Shown here: positions 44,891 through 54,767 of the stretch, piece by piece | How the letters are laid out: every line of letters begins with the position of its first letter | How positions within the stretch are numbered: position 1 is the stretch's first letter | Assembly (NCBI RefSeq): GCF_001425905.1 | Contig: NZ_LMDY01000013.1 | Coordinates: 125,194-189,193, forward strand | Length of the DNA: 64,000 nucleotides | Direction of reading: 5' to 3' | Origin: Methylibium sp. Root1272 | GTDB taxonomy: Bacteria; Pseudomonadota; Gammaproteobacteria; Burkholderiales; Burkholderiaceae_C | The notes under the pieces: model-generated | The model's input: only the letters and a program-made list of their open reading frames with translations | Told to the model about the DNA's origin: nothing | Databases searched by the model: none | Position numbers and translations under genes: made by a program

Positions 44891-45727
44891 ATGAGCTTTC
44901 GCGCCCGCCTGCTGGCCGCCGAGCGGCTGAACGATTCGCTGCTGTGCGTGGGGCTGGACCCCGAGCCGTCCAAGTTCCCGGCGCCGTGGACCGGCGACGC
45001 GGCGCGCATCTTCGACTTCTGCGCCCGCATCGTCGATGCCACCAAGGACCTGGTGATCGCCTTCAAGCCGCAGATCGCCTACTTCGCCGCGCACCGGGCC
45101 GAAGACCAGCTGGAGCGGCTGATGGCGCACATCCGCCGCGTGGCGCCCGACGTGCCGGTGATCCTGGACGCCAAGCGCGGCGACATCGGCAGCACCGCCG
45201 AGCAGTACGCGCGCGAGGCCTTCGAGCGCTACCAGGCCGACGCGGTGACGCTGTCGCCCTTCATGGGCTTCGACTCGGTCGAGCCCTACCTGCGCTGGCC
45301 CGGCAAGGGCGCGATCCTGCTGTGCCGCACCTCCAATCCCGGCGGCGGCGACCTGCAGAACCAGCGGCTGGCCGACGTGGACGGCAGCCCGCGGCTGTAC
45401 GAGCACCTGGCGCAGCTCGCGCAGGGGCCATGGAACACCAACGGCCAGCTCGGCCTGGTGGTGGGCGCGACCTTCCCCGAGGAGCTGGCGCGCGTGCGCA
45501 CGCTGGCGCCGACGCTGCCGCTGCTGATCCCCGGCGTCGGCGCGCAGGGCGGCGACGCGGCGGCCACGGTGAAGGCGGCCTGGCGCGGCGACAAGGCGGC
45601 GACGAGCGCGCCGATCATCGTGAACTCCTCGCGCGCGGTGCTGTACGCCGGCGGCGACGCCGAGTTCGCGAGCGCGGCGCGCCAGGTGGCGCTGGCCACG
45701 CGGGCAGCGCTGAACGCGGCGCGCTGA
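44891..45727 (+). CDS. pyrF: Orotidine 5'-phosphate decarboxylase (type 2)
   Basis: 278-residue TIM-barrel enzyme making UMP from OMP. Active-site Lys95 lies in [12 protein letters not shown], the form typical of the long type 2 Pyr[15 protein letters not shown] and [13 protein letters not shown] complete the pattern. It is directly downstream of purB and probably co-transcribed. Confidence 0.96.
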   Translation: MSFRARLLAAERLNDSLLCVGLDPEPSKFPAPWTGDAARIFDFCARIVDATKDLVIAFKPQIAYFAAHRAEDQLERLMAHIRRVAPDVPVILDAKRGDIGSTAEQYAREAFERYQADAVTLSPFMGFDSVEPYLRWPGKGAILLCRTSNPGGGDLQNQRLADVDGSPRLYEHLAQLAQGPWNTNGQLGLVVGATFPEELARVRTLAPTLPLLIPGVGAQGGDAAATVKAAWRGDKAATSAPIIVNSSRAVLYAGGDAEFASAARQVALATRAALNAAR

Positions 45728-45757
45728 GGAAGCAGCAGCCCCCTCACCGAGCGCCTC

Positions 45758-48049
45758 TCAGCCCCGCAAGGGCAACACCCGCCGCCGCACCCCGGTCAAC
45801 ACGAACAGCGCATTCGCCACCGCCGGCGCGATCGGCGGCGTGCCGGGCTCGCCGACCCCGCCGGGGGGGTGCTCGCTGGCCATGAGGTAGGTCTCGATCC
45901 GCGGCGACTCGGCCAGCGTCAGCAGCGGCTGCTCGGGAAAATTCTTCTGCTGCACCACGCCGGCCACGATGTCGATGCCGCCATGCAGCGCCGCCGTCAG
46001 GCCGAACACGATGCCGCCCTCCATCTGCTGCCGCGCGATGCCGGGGTTGACCACGGTGCCGCAATCGACGGCGCAGACCACGCGGTGCACGCGCGGCACG
46101 CCGTCGGCCGCCAGCGACACCTCGGCCACCTGCGCGACGATGGAGCCGAAGCTCTCGTGCAGCGCGACACCGCGCGCCCGGCCGGACGGCAGCGGGCTTC
46201 CCCAACCGGCCTGCACGGCCGCGAGCTGCAGCACCGCCGCATGGCGCGGGCTGTCGGCCAGCAGCGCGAGCCGGTAGGCCACCGGGTTCTGCTGCGCCGC
46301 GTGCGCCAGCTCGTCGATGAAGCTCTCGATGAAGAAGGCATTGTGCGAATGGCCGACCGAGCGCCAGTAGCCGACCGGCACGCCGCTGCGCGTGGCGACG
46401 TGCGCGATGCGCTGGTGCGCGATGGCATAGGGCTGGTCGAACAGGCCCTCGGCGGTGGTCTTGTCGGGCAGGTCGACCGGGCCGGCCAGCCACGGCAGGC
46501 CGCGCTCCATCCAGCGCGGCGTGATGGCGTCGCCGGCGCTCGCGATGCGCAACGACAGCGGCCGGCCATCGGCTCCCAGCACCGCCTTCAGCGCCGCGGC
46601 CGCGGCCGGGCGGTAGTAGTCGTGCGTGGTGTCCTCCTCGCGCGACCACAGCAGCTGCACCGGCCGGCCGCCGGTCTCCTGCGCCACCGCGACGGCCTGC
46701 GCCACGAAGTCGGCATCGAGCCGGCGGCCGAAGCCGCCGCCCAGCAGCGTGACGTGCAGCGTCACCACGCTCTCGTCGACGCCGGCGGCGCGCGCCGCAT
46801 GTGCGCGGGCGATGCCGGGCACCTGGGTCGGCGCCCACACGGTGACGTGGCCGTCGCGGACCTGCGCGGTGCAGTTGATCGGTTCGAGCGCGGCGTGCGC
46901 GAGGTAGGGCGCGCGGTAGAGCGCCTCGACGACCCGCGCGCCGGCCTCGCGCTCGGCCGCCGCCGCGTCGCCGCCACTGCGGTAGTAGGCGAGGCCGCCG
47001 TCCTGTGCGAGCGCGTCGCGCGCCGTGGCCTCCAGCGATGCGGCGATGGCCTTCGAATCGACCGTGCCGGCCGGCGGTGGTGCCCAGTCGATCGCCAGCG
47101 CCTCCACCGCCTGGCGCGCATGCCAGCTGCTGCGCGCCACCACGGCGACGCCGGCGGTCGCGCCGGCCCGCGGCGGCAGGCGCACCAGCCGCTGCACGCC
47201 GGGGCGGCGCAGCACCTCGTCCTCGTTGCCGACGCGCTGCGGCGCGCCGCCGAGCACCGGGCACATGCGCACCGCGGCGAACAGCAGGCCCTCGGGCCGA
47301 ACGTCGAGGCCGTAGACCGCGCTGCCGTTGCTCTTGGCGACGACGTCGGTGCGCGGTGTGTCGCGGCCGATCAGCGTCCAGGCGGCGCGCGGCTTCAGCG
47401 TCACATCACCGGCCGGCGTGCCGGCGGCCGCGGTGGCGAGTTCGCCGAAGTGCGCACGCTTGCCGGAGGCGTGCGACACGACGCCGCCGTGCACCACGAT
47501 CTCCTCCTTGGGCAGGCGCCAGCGCAGCGAGGCGGCACCGACCAGCTGGGCCCGCACGGTAGCCGCGGCCAGCCGCAGCGGCTCCCAGGCGTCGACGATG
47601 CTGGTCGACGCCCCCGTCATGTTGATGCCGAGCTCGCGCGCCAGCTTGGCGACGACCCACTCGCCGCCCTTCACGGCCGCCGTCCTGCGGCCCGGCTCGC
47701 TGTCGCGCGGGTGGAAGGGCAGCGACGCGACGAAGGTGGCCACGTTGCCGTAGACCGCGTCGGCGCCGGCTTGCACCAGGCGCACGCGGTCGAGGCCGAT
47801 GTCGAGCTCCTCGGCCACCAGCATCGGCAGCGCGGTGTGCACGCCCTGGCCCATCTCGCTGCGGTTCATCGCCAGCGCCACGCCGCCGTCGGCGGCGATC
47901 TTGATCCAGCCGTTGAACGCCACCTCGCCGGCCTGCAGCGCCAGCAGCGCGCGATCGCCCAGCCGCGAGCGCGGCGGCAGCAGCGCCCAGCCGAGCAGCA
48001 GGCCGCCACCGGTGGCCGCCGCGCCGAGCAGCAGCGTGCGGCGCTTCAT
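45758..48049 (-). CDS. Molybdenum hydroxylase large subunit (IorB-like)
   Basis: 763 residues. A Tat signal-type N-terminus ([20 protein letters not shown]) is followed by a xanthine-dehydrogenase-like molybdopterin domain, with [37 protein letters not shown] and [18 protein letters not shown]. The form is that of the isoquinoline 1-oxidoreductase beta subunit, a periplasmic molybdenum enzyme. Substrate is unknown; aldehydes or N-heterocycles are typical. ATG 48049 overlaps the stop of the small subunit (ATGA). Confidence 0.9.
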   Translation of the reverse strand: MKRRTLLLGAAATGGGLLLGWALLPPRSRLGDRALLALQAGEVAFNGWIKIAADGGVALAMNRSEMGQGVHTALPMLVAEELDIGLDRVRLVQAGADAVYGNVATFVASLPFHPRDSEPGRRTAAVKGGEWVVAKLARELGINMTGASTSIVDAWEPLRLAAATVRAQLVGAASLRWRLPKEEIVVHGGVVSHASGKRAHFGELATAAAGTPAGDVTLKPRAAWTLIGRDTPRTDVVAKSNGSAVYGLDVRPEGLLFAAVRMCPVLGGAPQRVGNEDEVLRRPGVQRLVRLPPRAGATAGVAVVARSSWHARQAVEALAIDWAPPPAGTVDSKAIAASLEATARDALAQDGGLAYYRSGGDAAAAEREAGARVVEALYRAPYLAHAALEPINCTAQVRDGHVTVWAPTQVPGIARAHAARAAGVDESVVTLHVTLLGGGFGRRLDADFVAQAVAVAQETGGRPVQLLWSREEDTTHDYYRPAAAAALKAVLGADGRPLSLRIASAGDAITPRWMERGLPWLAGPVDLPDKTTAEGLFDQPYAIAHQRIAHVATRSGVPVGYWRSVGHSHNAFFIESFIDELAHAAQQNPVAYRLALLADSPRHAAVLQLAAVQAGWGSPLPSGRARGVALHESFGSIVAQVAEVSLAADGVPRVHRVVCAVDCGTVVNPGIARQQMEGGIVFGLTAALHGGIDIVAGVVQQKNFPEQPLLTLAESPRIETYLMASEHPPGGVGEPGTPPIAPAVANALFVLTGVRRRVLPLRG

Positions 48050-48555
48050 GGCGCGGGCTTCGATGGCGGCGGCGCCACGCGTGGCGCGGCCGGCGGGGCC
48101 AGCGCGGCCGCGGCACTGTGGATGGCGGCCCGCACGCGCGGGTAGGTGCCGCAGCGGCAGAGGTTGGTGATGGCCGCGTCGATGTCGGCATCGCTCGGCT
48201 TGGGCTGGCGTTCGAGCAGCGCCGCGGCGGCCATCAGCAGGCCGCTCTGGCAGTAGCCGCACTGCGGCACCTGGTGCTGCACCCAGGCGCGCTGCAACGC
48301 ATGCGGCCGCTCGGCGCTGCCCAGGCCCTCGATGGTCTGGACCGCCTTGCCGCCGACGGCAGACAGCGGCGTGACGCAGGACCGCGCAGGCACGCCGTCG
48401 ACGCGCACGGTGCAGGCGCCGCAGGCGCCGATGCCGCAACCGTACTTGCTGCCGGTGAGCTGCAGCACATCGCGCAGCACCCACAGCAGCGGCATCGCCG
48501 GATCGACGGCGTCGTCGGGCAGCGGCACGAAGCGGCCATTGATCAGCAGATCCAT
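48046..48555 (-). CDS. Molybdenum hydroxylase [2Fe-2S] small subunit (IorA-like)
   Basis: 169 residues carrying two [2Fe-2S] clusters. The plant-type ferredoxin cluster uses Cys40, Cys45, Cys48 and Cys60 ([15 protein letters not shown]), and the second uses QCGYCQSG and NLCRCGTY. It passes electrons from the molybdenum centre of the next gene product. The C-terminus has an Ala/Pro tail of about 25 residues. It overlaps the large subunit gene by four bases. Confidence 0.92.
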   Translation of the reverse strand: MDLLINGRFVPLPDDAVDPAMPLLWVLRDVLQLTGSKYGCGIGACGACTVRVDGVPARSCVTPLSAVGGKAVQTIEGLGSAERPHALQRAWVQHQVPQCGYCQSGLLMAAAALLERQPKPSDADIDAAITNLCRCGTYPRVRAAIHSAAAALAPPAAPRVAPPPSKPAP

Positions 48556-48571
48556 CGTGCGGTGGTCCTCT

Positions 48572-49330
48572 TCAGGCGTCGAGCGCCTGTCCGTCCTGGA
48601 ACACCCGGAGCTCGCCGGGCGCGAAAGCCTGCCAGTCCTCGTCGGCCGTCAGCGGCTCGGTGACGACGACCGCGACGCGGTCGTTCGGCGTGGTGTGCTC
48701 GGCGAAGTTCACCGTCAGGTCCTGGTCCTGCAGCCGCGCGTGGCGGAACGGGTGCTGGCGCACCAGCCAGTGCAGCCGCGTCGCACCGTGCGCCCACAGC
48801 GCGTCGCCGTTGCTGAGCAGGAAGTTGAAGCTGCCGTGGCGCGCGACCGGCGCGGCCAGCTCGCGCAGCGTCTCGGTCAGGTCGCGCACGCTCGGCACCG
48901 ACGCATGGTTCTTCGCCAGCTCCTGCAGCAGCCAGCAGAAGGCGCGCTCGCTGTCGGTGTCGCCGACCGGATGGAAGGCGGCGTGCAGCTTGGGGTGGAA
49001 GTCCTTCAGGTCGCCGTTGTGCGCGAACACCCAGTAGCGACCCCACAGCTCGCGCACGAAGGGGTGGGTGTTCTGCAGCGCCACGCCGCCCTGCGTGGCC
49101 TTGCGGATGTGCGAGATGACGTGCCGGCTGCGGATCGGGTAGCGGCGGACCATCTCGGCCACCGGCGAATCGCTGGCGCTGTGGTGGTCGACGAAGCAGC
49201 GCACGCCGGGGCCTTCGAAGAAGGCGATGCCGAAGCCGTCCTTGTGCTCGACCGCGCGCGTCGCGAAGCCGGTGAAGCTGAACACGATGTCGGTCGGCGT
49301 GTTGCCGTTCATGCCGAGCAGCTGGCACAT
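48572..49330 (-). CDS. Class II glutamine amidotransferase (YafJ-like)
   Basis: 252 residues with an N-terminal nucleophile Cys2 ([20 protein letters not shown]), then [20 protein letters not shown] and [10 protein letters not shown], the pattern of stand-alone class II amidotransferases of the YafJ/EgtC type. The ammonia acceptor is unknown. ATG 49330 gives Cys2 after Met removal; upstream in-frame extension is not used. Confidence 0.92.
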   Translation of the reverse strand: MCQLLGMNGNTPTDIVFSFTGFATRAVEHKDGFGIAFFEGPGVRCFVDHHSASDSPVAEMVRRYPIRSRHVISHIRKATQGGVALQNTHPFVRELWGRYWVFAHNGDLKDFHPKLHAAFHPVGDTDSERAFCWLLQELAKNHASVPSVRDLTETLRELAAPVARHGSFNFLLSNGDALWAHGATRLHWLVRQHPFRHARLQDQDLTVNFAEHTTPNDRVAVVVTEPLTADEDWQAFAPGELRVFQDGQALDA

Positions 49331-49533
49331 GGGATGCGGAGGGAGGATGGAGTGGAGACGCGGACGGACAGTATCAGCCTCTGACGCCGCCGCGGCCACG
49401 GCCGCACCCGTTCGCGGGCCGCCGTGCAACAAATCGCTTCGGCGTGCAAGGCCATGCACAGCCGGCACCGAAAGCGCCGCTGCATGGCAGACTCGATCGA
49501 AGCGGCGCGCCTGCAGCCGCGGAGCCCTCCCCG

Positions 49534-50811
49534 ATGACCGATGTGTCCGATCTGCCGCTGAAGCCCGCCGATGCCGGCCTGCCGACGCCGACGCCGCGCG
49601 TGACGCGCAGCTACCGCTGCCGCTGCGGCCGGCCGGTGTTCTTCCGCAACAGCCTGTGCCACGGCTGCGGCGCCGCGCTGGGCTACGAAGCGCTGCGCGG
49701 TCAGATGCTGGCCCTCGATCCCGGCCCCGAGGAGAACACCTGGCACGTGGACGGCGACGCGCAGACCCTGTACCGGCGCTGCGGCAACTTCGACACCATC
49801 GCCGGCTGCAACTGGCTGGTGCCGGCCTCGGCCGACGGCAGCTTCCAGCCGCTGTGCCAGGCCTGCCGGCTCAACCGCACCATCCCCGACCTGACGCAAC
49901 CCGACCACGCCGAGCTGTGGCGCCGCATCGAGTTGGCCAAGCGGCGGCTGGTGTCGCAGCTGATCTCGCTGGGCCTGCCGGTCGCCTCGCGCGTGGCCGG
50001 CGACGACCAGGACGCCGAGCGCGGCCTGATGTTCGACGTGCTGGCCCCGCTGCCGGGTGCGCCCGCGGTGATGACGGGACATGCCTGCGGCTTGATCACG
50101 CTGAACCTCAACGAGGCCGACGACGCGGTGCGCGAACGCATCCGCGCCGCGATGCGCGAACCCTACCGCACGCTGCTGGGGCACTTCCGCCACGAGGTGG
50201 GCCACTACTACTGGGACCGGCTGGTGGCCGGCACCCCCTGGCTGGAAGGCTTCCGCGAGCTGTTCGGCGACGAGCGCGACGACTACGCGGCCGCGCTACA
50301 GCGCCACTATGCCAACGGCCCGGCGCCGGACTGGGCCCAGCGCCACGTGAGCAGCTACGCGAGCACCCACCCGTGGGAGGATTGGGCGGAGACCTGGGCG
50401 CACTACCTGCACGTGGTCGACACGCACGACACCGCGCTCAGCTTCGGCCTGGACGCACGTGCGGTGGCGATCGAGATCGAGCCCTTCGAGACCGACGTGC
50501 TGTGGCGCCCCGACGACCCCGGCGCCGCCCGCTTCGTGAGCTTCGTCAACGAGTGGGTCGCGCTGACCAGCGTGCTCAACGAGCTGTCGCGCAGCATGGG
50601 CCAGCACGACTTCTACCCCTTCGTGCTGCCGCGGCCGGTGGTGGCCAAGTTGCAATTCATGCACCTGGTGGTGCAGGCCGCCGCCGCCGAGCCGGACCGC
50701 GCAGCCCCGGCTGCGGCGGTTGATGCCGATGCCGATGCTGCCGAGGTGCCGGAGGCGCCCGCCGTCAGTGCAGCACCAGCGGCTGCTGCATCAGCGCCGC
50801 GTAGCGGCTGA
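49534..50811 (+). CDS. Putative zinc-binding metallopeptidase with zinc ribbons
   Basis: 425 residues. N-terminal ribbon Cys29, Cys31, Cys42, Cys45 (CRCGRPVFFRNSLCHGCG), further Cys pairs near 80-105, and a zincin site HEVGHYYWD (His220, Glu221, His224), with HPWEDWAETWAHYLHVVDT supplying the third ligand downstream. This is the architecture of the DUF2248/Peptidase_Mx-like group, cytoplasmic and of unknown substrate. The Ala-rich tail overlaps the convergent DUF3567 gene by 47 bp. Confidence 0.88.
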   Translation: MTDVSDLPLKPADAGLPTPTPRVTRSYRCRCGRPVFFRNSLCHGCGAALGYEALRGQMLALDPGPEENTWHVDGDAQTLYRRCGNFDTIAGCNWLVPASADGSFQPLCQACRLNRTIPDLTQPDHAELWRRIELAKRRLVSQLISLGLPVASRVAGDDQDAERGLMFDVLAPLPGAPAVMTGHACGLITLNLNEADDAVRERIRAAMREPYRTLLGHFRHEVGHYYWDRLVAGTPWLEGFRELFGDERDDYAAALQRHYANGPAPDWAQRHVSSYASTHPWEDWAETWAHYLHVVDTHDTALSFGLDARAVAIEIEPFETDVLWRPDDPGAARFVSFVNEWVALTSVLNELSRSMGQHDFYPFVLPRPVVAKLQFMHLVVQAAAAEPDRAAPAAAVDADADAAEVPEAPAVSAAPAAAASAPRSG

Positions 50812-51043
50812 CATAGGCGTCGATCTCCTCTTCGGACGGCGAGGTCTCGATCAACGCGTCCACGCCCTCGCGGAAGCTCGCGGCCAGCGCACCCTCGAGG
50901 AAGATTTCCTTGCGCGCGAACTTGTCGACGATCTCGTAGCCGCCCCGCGTCAGCCCGGGCACGCCTTCGCGGACATCCGGCTCCTCGGACGCCACCTCGA
51001 ACTGCACCACGGCAAAGCTGTCGGAGTTGTAGAGCATCTGCAT
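50765..51043 (-). CDS. DUF3567 family protein
   Basis: 92-residue protein of a family confined mainly to betaproteobacteria. MQMLYNSDSFAVVQFEV and GGYEIVDKFARKEIFLEG are the conserved segments. A BTH/PHA-related name appears in some annotations, without a known reaction. Its presence supports the taxonomic placement. The 3' end overlaps the convergent metallopeptidase gene. Confidence 0.93.
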   Translation of the reverse strand: MQMLYNSDSFAVVQFEVASEEPDVREGVPGLTRGGYEIVDKFARKEIFLEGALAASFREGVDALIETSPSEEEIDAYVSRYAALMQQPLVLH

Positions 51044-51121
51044 GGACTTCCCCTTTGAGAGCCAGGTGGTGAGGCAGACGCAAATTTCAAGCCAGAGTCC
51101 ACCTTGCTTGCAAGGTTCGAT

Positions 51122-52204
51122 TCAATTCAAGCGCAGCAGTTCAAACGCGTCGCTGCTGCCGTCGGTGAGGCGGGCGCGCACCGGCAGGTACTGGCGGGCC
51201 GGGTCGAGCCAGAACTCGGCGCGCGTGTCCTGCGGGCCCTCGGGCTCGCGCAGGAAGCGCAGCGCGCGCACGCTGCCGCCCGGCGTGTCGACTGCCTGCA
51301 GGCCCTCGAAGCGCAACGACCAGACGTGTGAGTCGCCGCGCGCCCCGATCACCCGGATCAGGAAGTGTTCGCCAGCCGGCGGCGGCTTGGCCCAGGCGTT
51401 GGCGATGGCCGCGAGCTGCAGCATCACGCTCAGGCGGTCCTGCACGCCGGGCGTCATCGGCTGCTCCGGGCTCTGCCCCGAGAAGCTGATCACCCCGGCG
51501 CCGCGCTGGAAGCTGGCTGCCTGCTCGGCACGACGCAGTCGCTTGTCGGTGTAGCGCTCCGGGGCCAGGCCGGCGGCGTCGAAGCCGCCGCGGCTGGTCT
51601 GCGTGATCAGCGTGCCGACGATCGGCACGCGGCCCTCGAGCCGCAGCACGTAGCCGCCGCCCTGTGGCCGCCAGTCGATCTCGCCGCTGCCGGTGATGGC
51701 ACCCCGGCTGAGGCGGTAGTCGACCTTGGCCGCGGCCGGGATGCGGGTGCGGTAGGTCGGCGGCACAGCGTCGCCACCGGTGGCCGCCGCGGCCGGTGCG
51801 GTGGTCGCAGCCGCCAGCAGCAGGTCGTCGGGCAGTGCGGCGGACGCGGCATCTTCTGCCACCTGCACCGCCGAGGATTCGGCATCGGCCCTGGCGCGAC
51901 GGCGGGGCGCAGCAGCCGGCGCCACGTCGACAGGCCGGAGGCCGGGCAGCGGCGGCGCGGCCCGTGCCGCCGCCAGTGCCTCGAGCGCGGGCAGCGACAC
52001 GGTGGTGTCGGCGCTGGCCAGCAGCACGGACGGTGCGAGCGGCGCCACGGCCGGCGAACCGAGCGCCCAGACCGATCGCACCGGGCCGGTTGCGGCCGAC
52101 GGCGCTTCGGGACGCGCGACCCCGAGGTCATCGAGCACCCAGACGTGCAGCAACAGCACCGCCGCACCCAGGCCGGCAAGCCCCAGCGCGCTGTGCCGCC
52201 TCAT
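51122..52204 (-). CDS. DUF3108 domain protein with N-terminal membrane anchor
   Basis: 360 residues. One N-terminal hydrophobic helix (ALGLAGLGAAVLLLHVWVL) anchors the protein, an Ala-rich variable stretch follows (about 60-150), and the C-terminal 200 residues form a DUF3108 beta-rich domain (VDYRLSRGAITGSGEIDW, LPVRARLTDGSSDAFELLRL). Such proteins are probably periplasmic lipid or carrier binders. ATG 52204 overlaps the stop of the upstream IclR gene (ATGA). Confidence 0.85.
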   Translation of the reverse strand: MRRHSALGLAGLGAAVLLLHVWVLDDLGVARPEAPSAATGPVRSVWALGSPAVAPLAPSVLLASADTTVSLPALEALAAARAAPPLPGLRPVDVAPAAAPRRRARADAESSAVQVAEDAASAALPDDLLLAAATTAPAAAATGGDAVPPTYRTRIPAAAKVDYRLSRGAITGSGEIDWRPQGGGYVLRLEGRVPIVGTLITQTSRGGFDAAGLAPERYTDKRLRRAEQAASFQRGAGVISFSGQSPEQPMTPGVQDRLSVMLQLAAIANAWAKPPPAGEHFLIRVIGARGDSHVWSLRFEGLQAVDTPGGSVRALRFLREPEGPQDTRAEFWLDPARQYLPVRARLTDGSSDAFELLRLN

Positions 52205-53085
52205 CGGCCGCGCCTCGCGGGCCGGGCCACCGTGGGCGCCCGGCCGTCGCTCGCGCTCCCGAATTCGCGCGACAGCGCGGCCGCCGCCGATTGCGCGGCC
52301 TTGTCGATCGCCCCGCCGGCCCGACCGTCGAAGGCCGTGCTCGGGCCGAGCGTGACCAGGCCCAGCGTGAGGCGGCCCGCGGCATCGAACACCGGGTGGC
52401 ACAGGGTCGCGACGCCGCGCTGCAGATCGCCATCGGCCGTGCCGGCCCCGCGCGCGCGGACCGCCGCGGCCCAGGCGGCCCAACCGGACGCGGTGGCGAG
52501 CCGCGCCAGAGGGCGCGGCGGCCTGGCGCCGAGTTCGCTCGCCAGCAAGGGCGCGGTCTGCTCACGCGGCAACCAGGCGGCGAAACAGCGGCCGGTCGCG
52601 GAACTCGACAAGGGCATCACGCTTCCCAAACGCAGGCCGGCGGTGAGCGGCTGACACGAAGGGGTCTCGCAGTGCACGATGATGGGACCGCGCTCGCTCC
52701 ACACGGCCAGCGCCGTCGTGTGGCCGATCGCCTCGCACAGGCGTGCCGCCGCCGCACGCGCGACCGCCAGCCCGTCGAGCCGCGCCAGGCTGGCGAGCCC
52801 GAGGCGCCGCGCCATCGGACCGAGGTCGTAGCGGCTGGTCGCCGGATCCTGCACCACGAGCCCGACGCGCTGGAAACTCACGAGATAGCGGTGGGCCTTG
52901 GCCGCGCTCATCGCACAGACGGCGGACAGATCGCGCAGCATCATCGCGTCGGGTGTGGCCGCCAGCGCGTCGAGCAGGGCATAGCCGACCTCGACCGACT
53001 GGATGCCGGCCCGCCCGGGCATCATGGCCGCCTGCTGCGACGACGAGGCCGCTTCGACCGCGGCGGAAGGAGAGCGCGTGGACAC
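52201..53085 (-). CDS. IclR family transcriptional regulator
   Basis: 294 residues. The winged HTH covers about 27-90 (SVEVGYALLDALAATPDAMM to SAAKAHRYLVSF). The C-terminal IclR effector domain follows (GPMARRLGLASLARLD, SERGPIIVHCETPS, SSSATGRCFAAWLP). Start GTG 53085 is tentative; ATG 53025 or 53022 would remove the Ala/Ser-rich N-terminus. Divergent from the FAH gene with a CGAAATTTCG palindrome between them, so it probably controls that gene. Confidence 0.85.
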   Translation of the reverse strand: MSTRSPSAAVEAASSSQQAAMMPGRAGIQSVEVGYALLDALAATPDAMMLRDLSAVCAMSAAKAHRYLVSFQRVGLVVQDPATSRYDLGPMARRLGLASLARLDGLAVARAAAARLCEAIGHTTALAVWSERGPIIVHCETPSCQPLTAGLRLGSVMPLSSSATGRCFAAWLPREQTAPLLASELGARPPRPLARLATASGWAAWAAAVRARGAGTADGDLQRGVATLCHPVFDAAGRLTLGLVTLGPSTAFDGRAGGAIDKAAQSAAAALSREFGSASDGRAPTVARPARRGR

Positions 53086-53123
53086 GACGGCAAATTTACA
53101 ATGACGAAACCGATTCACTGTAT

Positions 53124-53133
53124 CGAAATTTCG
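53124..53133. promoter_or_regulatory. Palindrome between IclR and FAH genes
   Basis: Perfect CGAAATTTCG inside a locally AT-rich stretch (53090-53133) 38 bp before the FAH start. IclR proteins bind short palindromes of this type, so it is a candidate operator for the neighbouring regulator. Confidence 0.45.
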
Positions 53134-53171
53134 CCAACGGGGCTGCGGTCCCGCCGAGGAGCCCGACCCCG

Positions 53172-54155
53172 ATGAAACTCGCCACCTACAAGGACGGCTC
53201 GCGCGATGGCCAGCTGGTCGTCGTCTCGCACGACCTGACCACGGCCCATTATGCGAGCGGCATCGCCAGCCGCCTGCAGCAGGTGCTCGACGACTGGAAC
53301 TTCCTGTCGCCGCAGCTGCAGGACCTGTACGAGACGCTGAACCAGGGCAAGACGCGCCACGCCTTCGCGTTCGAGCCGGCGCAGTGCATGGCACCGCTGC
53401 CGCGCGCCTGCCAGTGGGCCGACGGTTCGGCCTACATCAACCACGTGGAGCTGGTGCGCAAGGCGCGCGGCGCCGAGGTGCCCGAGAGCTTCTACACCGA
53501 CCCGCTGATGTACCAGGGCGGCAGCGACGACCTGCTCGGCCCGCGCGACGACATCGTCGTGCCGAGCGAGAAGATGGGCATCGACTTCGAGAGCGAGGTC
53601 GCGGTGATCACCGGCGACCTGCCGATGGGCGTGTCGCCCGAAGCGGCGATCGACGGCATCCGCCTGCTGATGCTGGCCAACGACGTGAGCCTGCGCCACC
53701 TCATTCCCGCCGAGCTGGCCAAGGGCTTCGGCTTCCTGCAGAGCAAGCCGGCCACCGCCTTCAGCCCGGTCGCCGTCACTCCCGACGAGCTGGGCGCCGC
53801 CTGGCAGGGCGGCCGCGTGCACCTCACGCTGCAGACCCAGTGGAACGGCAGGAAGGTCGGGCTGTGCGAGGCCGGGCCCGAGATGACCTTCCATTTCGGC
53901 CAGCTGATCGCCCACCTCGCGAAGACGCGCCGGGTGCGCGCCGGCAGCATCGTCGGCAGCGGCACGGTCAGCAACAAGGACTGGTCCAAGGGCTACAGCT
54001 GCATCGCCGAGAAGCGCGCGATCGAGACCCTCGAAGGCGGCGCGCCGGTCACCGAGTTCATGCAGTACGGCGACACGGTGCGCATCGAGATGAAGGGCAG
54101 CGACGGCCTGAGCGTGTTCGGTGCGATCGAGCAGACGGTGGCGGCGCCGGGCTGA
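53172..54155 (+). CDS. Fumarylacetoacetate hydrolase family protein
   Basis: 327 residues. The FAH-type metal site is seen in DFESEVAVITGDLPMG, with LMLANDVSLRHLI and SKPATAFSPVAVTPDELG further on. These enzymes cleave C-C bonds in degradation of aromatic or hydroxylated acids. The N-terminus MKLATYKDGSRDGQLVVVS matches the betaproteobacterial FAA_hydrolase_N form. GAGGAG precedes the start. Co-regulation by the divergent IclR gene is likely. The substrate is not evident. Confidence 0.92.
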   Translation: MKLATYKDGSRDGQLVVVSHDLTTAHYASGIASRLQQVLDDWNFLSPQLQDLYETLNQGKTRHAFAFEPAQCMAPLPRACQWADGSAYINHVELVRKARGAEVPESFYTDPLMYQGGSDDLLGPRDDIVVPSEKMGIDFESEVAVITGDLPMGVSPEAAIDGIRLLMLANDVSLRHLIPAELAKGFGFLQSKPATAFSPVAVTPDELGAAWQGGRVHLTLQTQWNGRKVGLCEAGPEMTFHFGQLIAHLAKTRRVRAGSIVGSGTVSNKDWSKGYSCIAEKRAIETLEGGAPVTEFMQYGDTVRIEMKGSDGLSVFGAIEQTVAAPG

Positions 54156-54171
54156 TGCATCCACGCCGCGC

Positions 54172-54654
54172 ATGACCGAGTTCCCCCGCACGCTGAAGAT
54201 CGCCACCGTCTGGCTGCTGCTGGGCCTGGCGGTCTTCCTCGGCTTTCGTGCGCTGGAGGCGCAGCAGCAGCGCTCGCGCTTCTCGCACGAGGGCGGCGTG
54301 ATCGAGATCCGACGCGGCGACGACGGCCATTACCACTGGCCGGCACGGCTGAACGGCCGCGAGGTCGACTTCCTGGTCGACACCGGCGCCACGCGCAGCG
54401 CGATCTCGGCGGCACTGGCCGACGAGCTCAAGCTCGAGGCGATCGGCCGCGTCGACTCCAGCACCGCCGGCGGCATGGTGCGCGGCCACGTCGCGCGGGC
54501 CGACCTGGTGCTCGACGGCGGCGTGCGCGTCGAGCGCCTGCCGCTGGTGGTGCTGCCCGCGCTCGGCGACAAGCCTCTGCTCGGGATGGACGTGCTGGGC
54601 CGGCTGCGCTGGCAGCAGCAGGGCGGCGTGCTGCGCATCGAGGCTGGCCCCTGA
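54172..54654 (+). CDS. Membrane-anchored retropepsin-like aspartic protease
   Basis: 160 residues. One N-terminal helix (ATVWLLLGLAVFLGFRAL) places the rest in the periplasm. The catalytic Asp is Asp70 in FLVDTGATRSAIS, and LGMDVLGRLRW near the C-terminus is the second conserved motif. It belongs to the TIGR02281 family of clan AA proteases, which act as dimers. The target is unknown. It begins 17 bp after the FAH stop and may be in its operon. Confidence 0.88.
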   Translation: MTEFPRTLKIATVWLLLGLAVFLGFRALEAQQQRSRFSHEGGVIEIRRGDDGHYHWPARLNGREVDFLVDTGATRSAISAALADELKLEAIGRVDSSTAGGMVRGHVARADLVLDGGVRVERLPLVVLPALGDKPLLGMDVLGRLRWQQQGGVLRIEAGP

Positions 54655-54767
54655 GGTCGTCGTCGTTCGCTTCGAGGCGGGTTCTTGCCTAGCGCGAACC
54701 GCGCACAAGCGCGGCGCGGCGCCGCACAATGGCTGGCCGCACCGACCACAACAACAGGAGACCGCCG

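Noticed and set aside
48118-48663. Plus-strand frames over the molybdenum hydroxylase genes
   Set aside because: They are antisense to the [2Fe-2S] subunit with its full Cys pattern and have no recognisable product.
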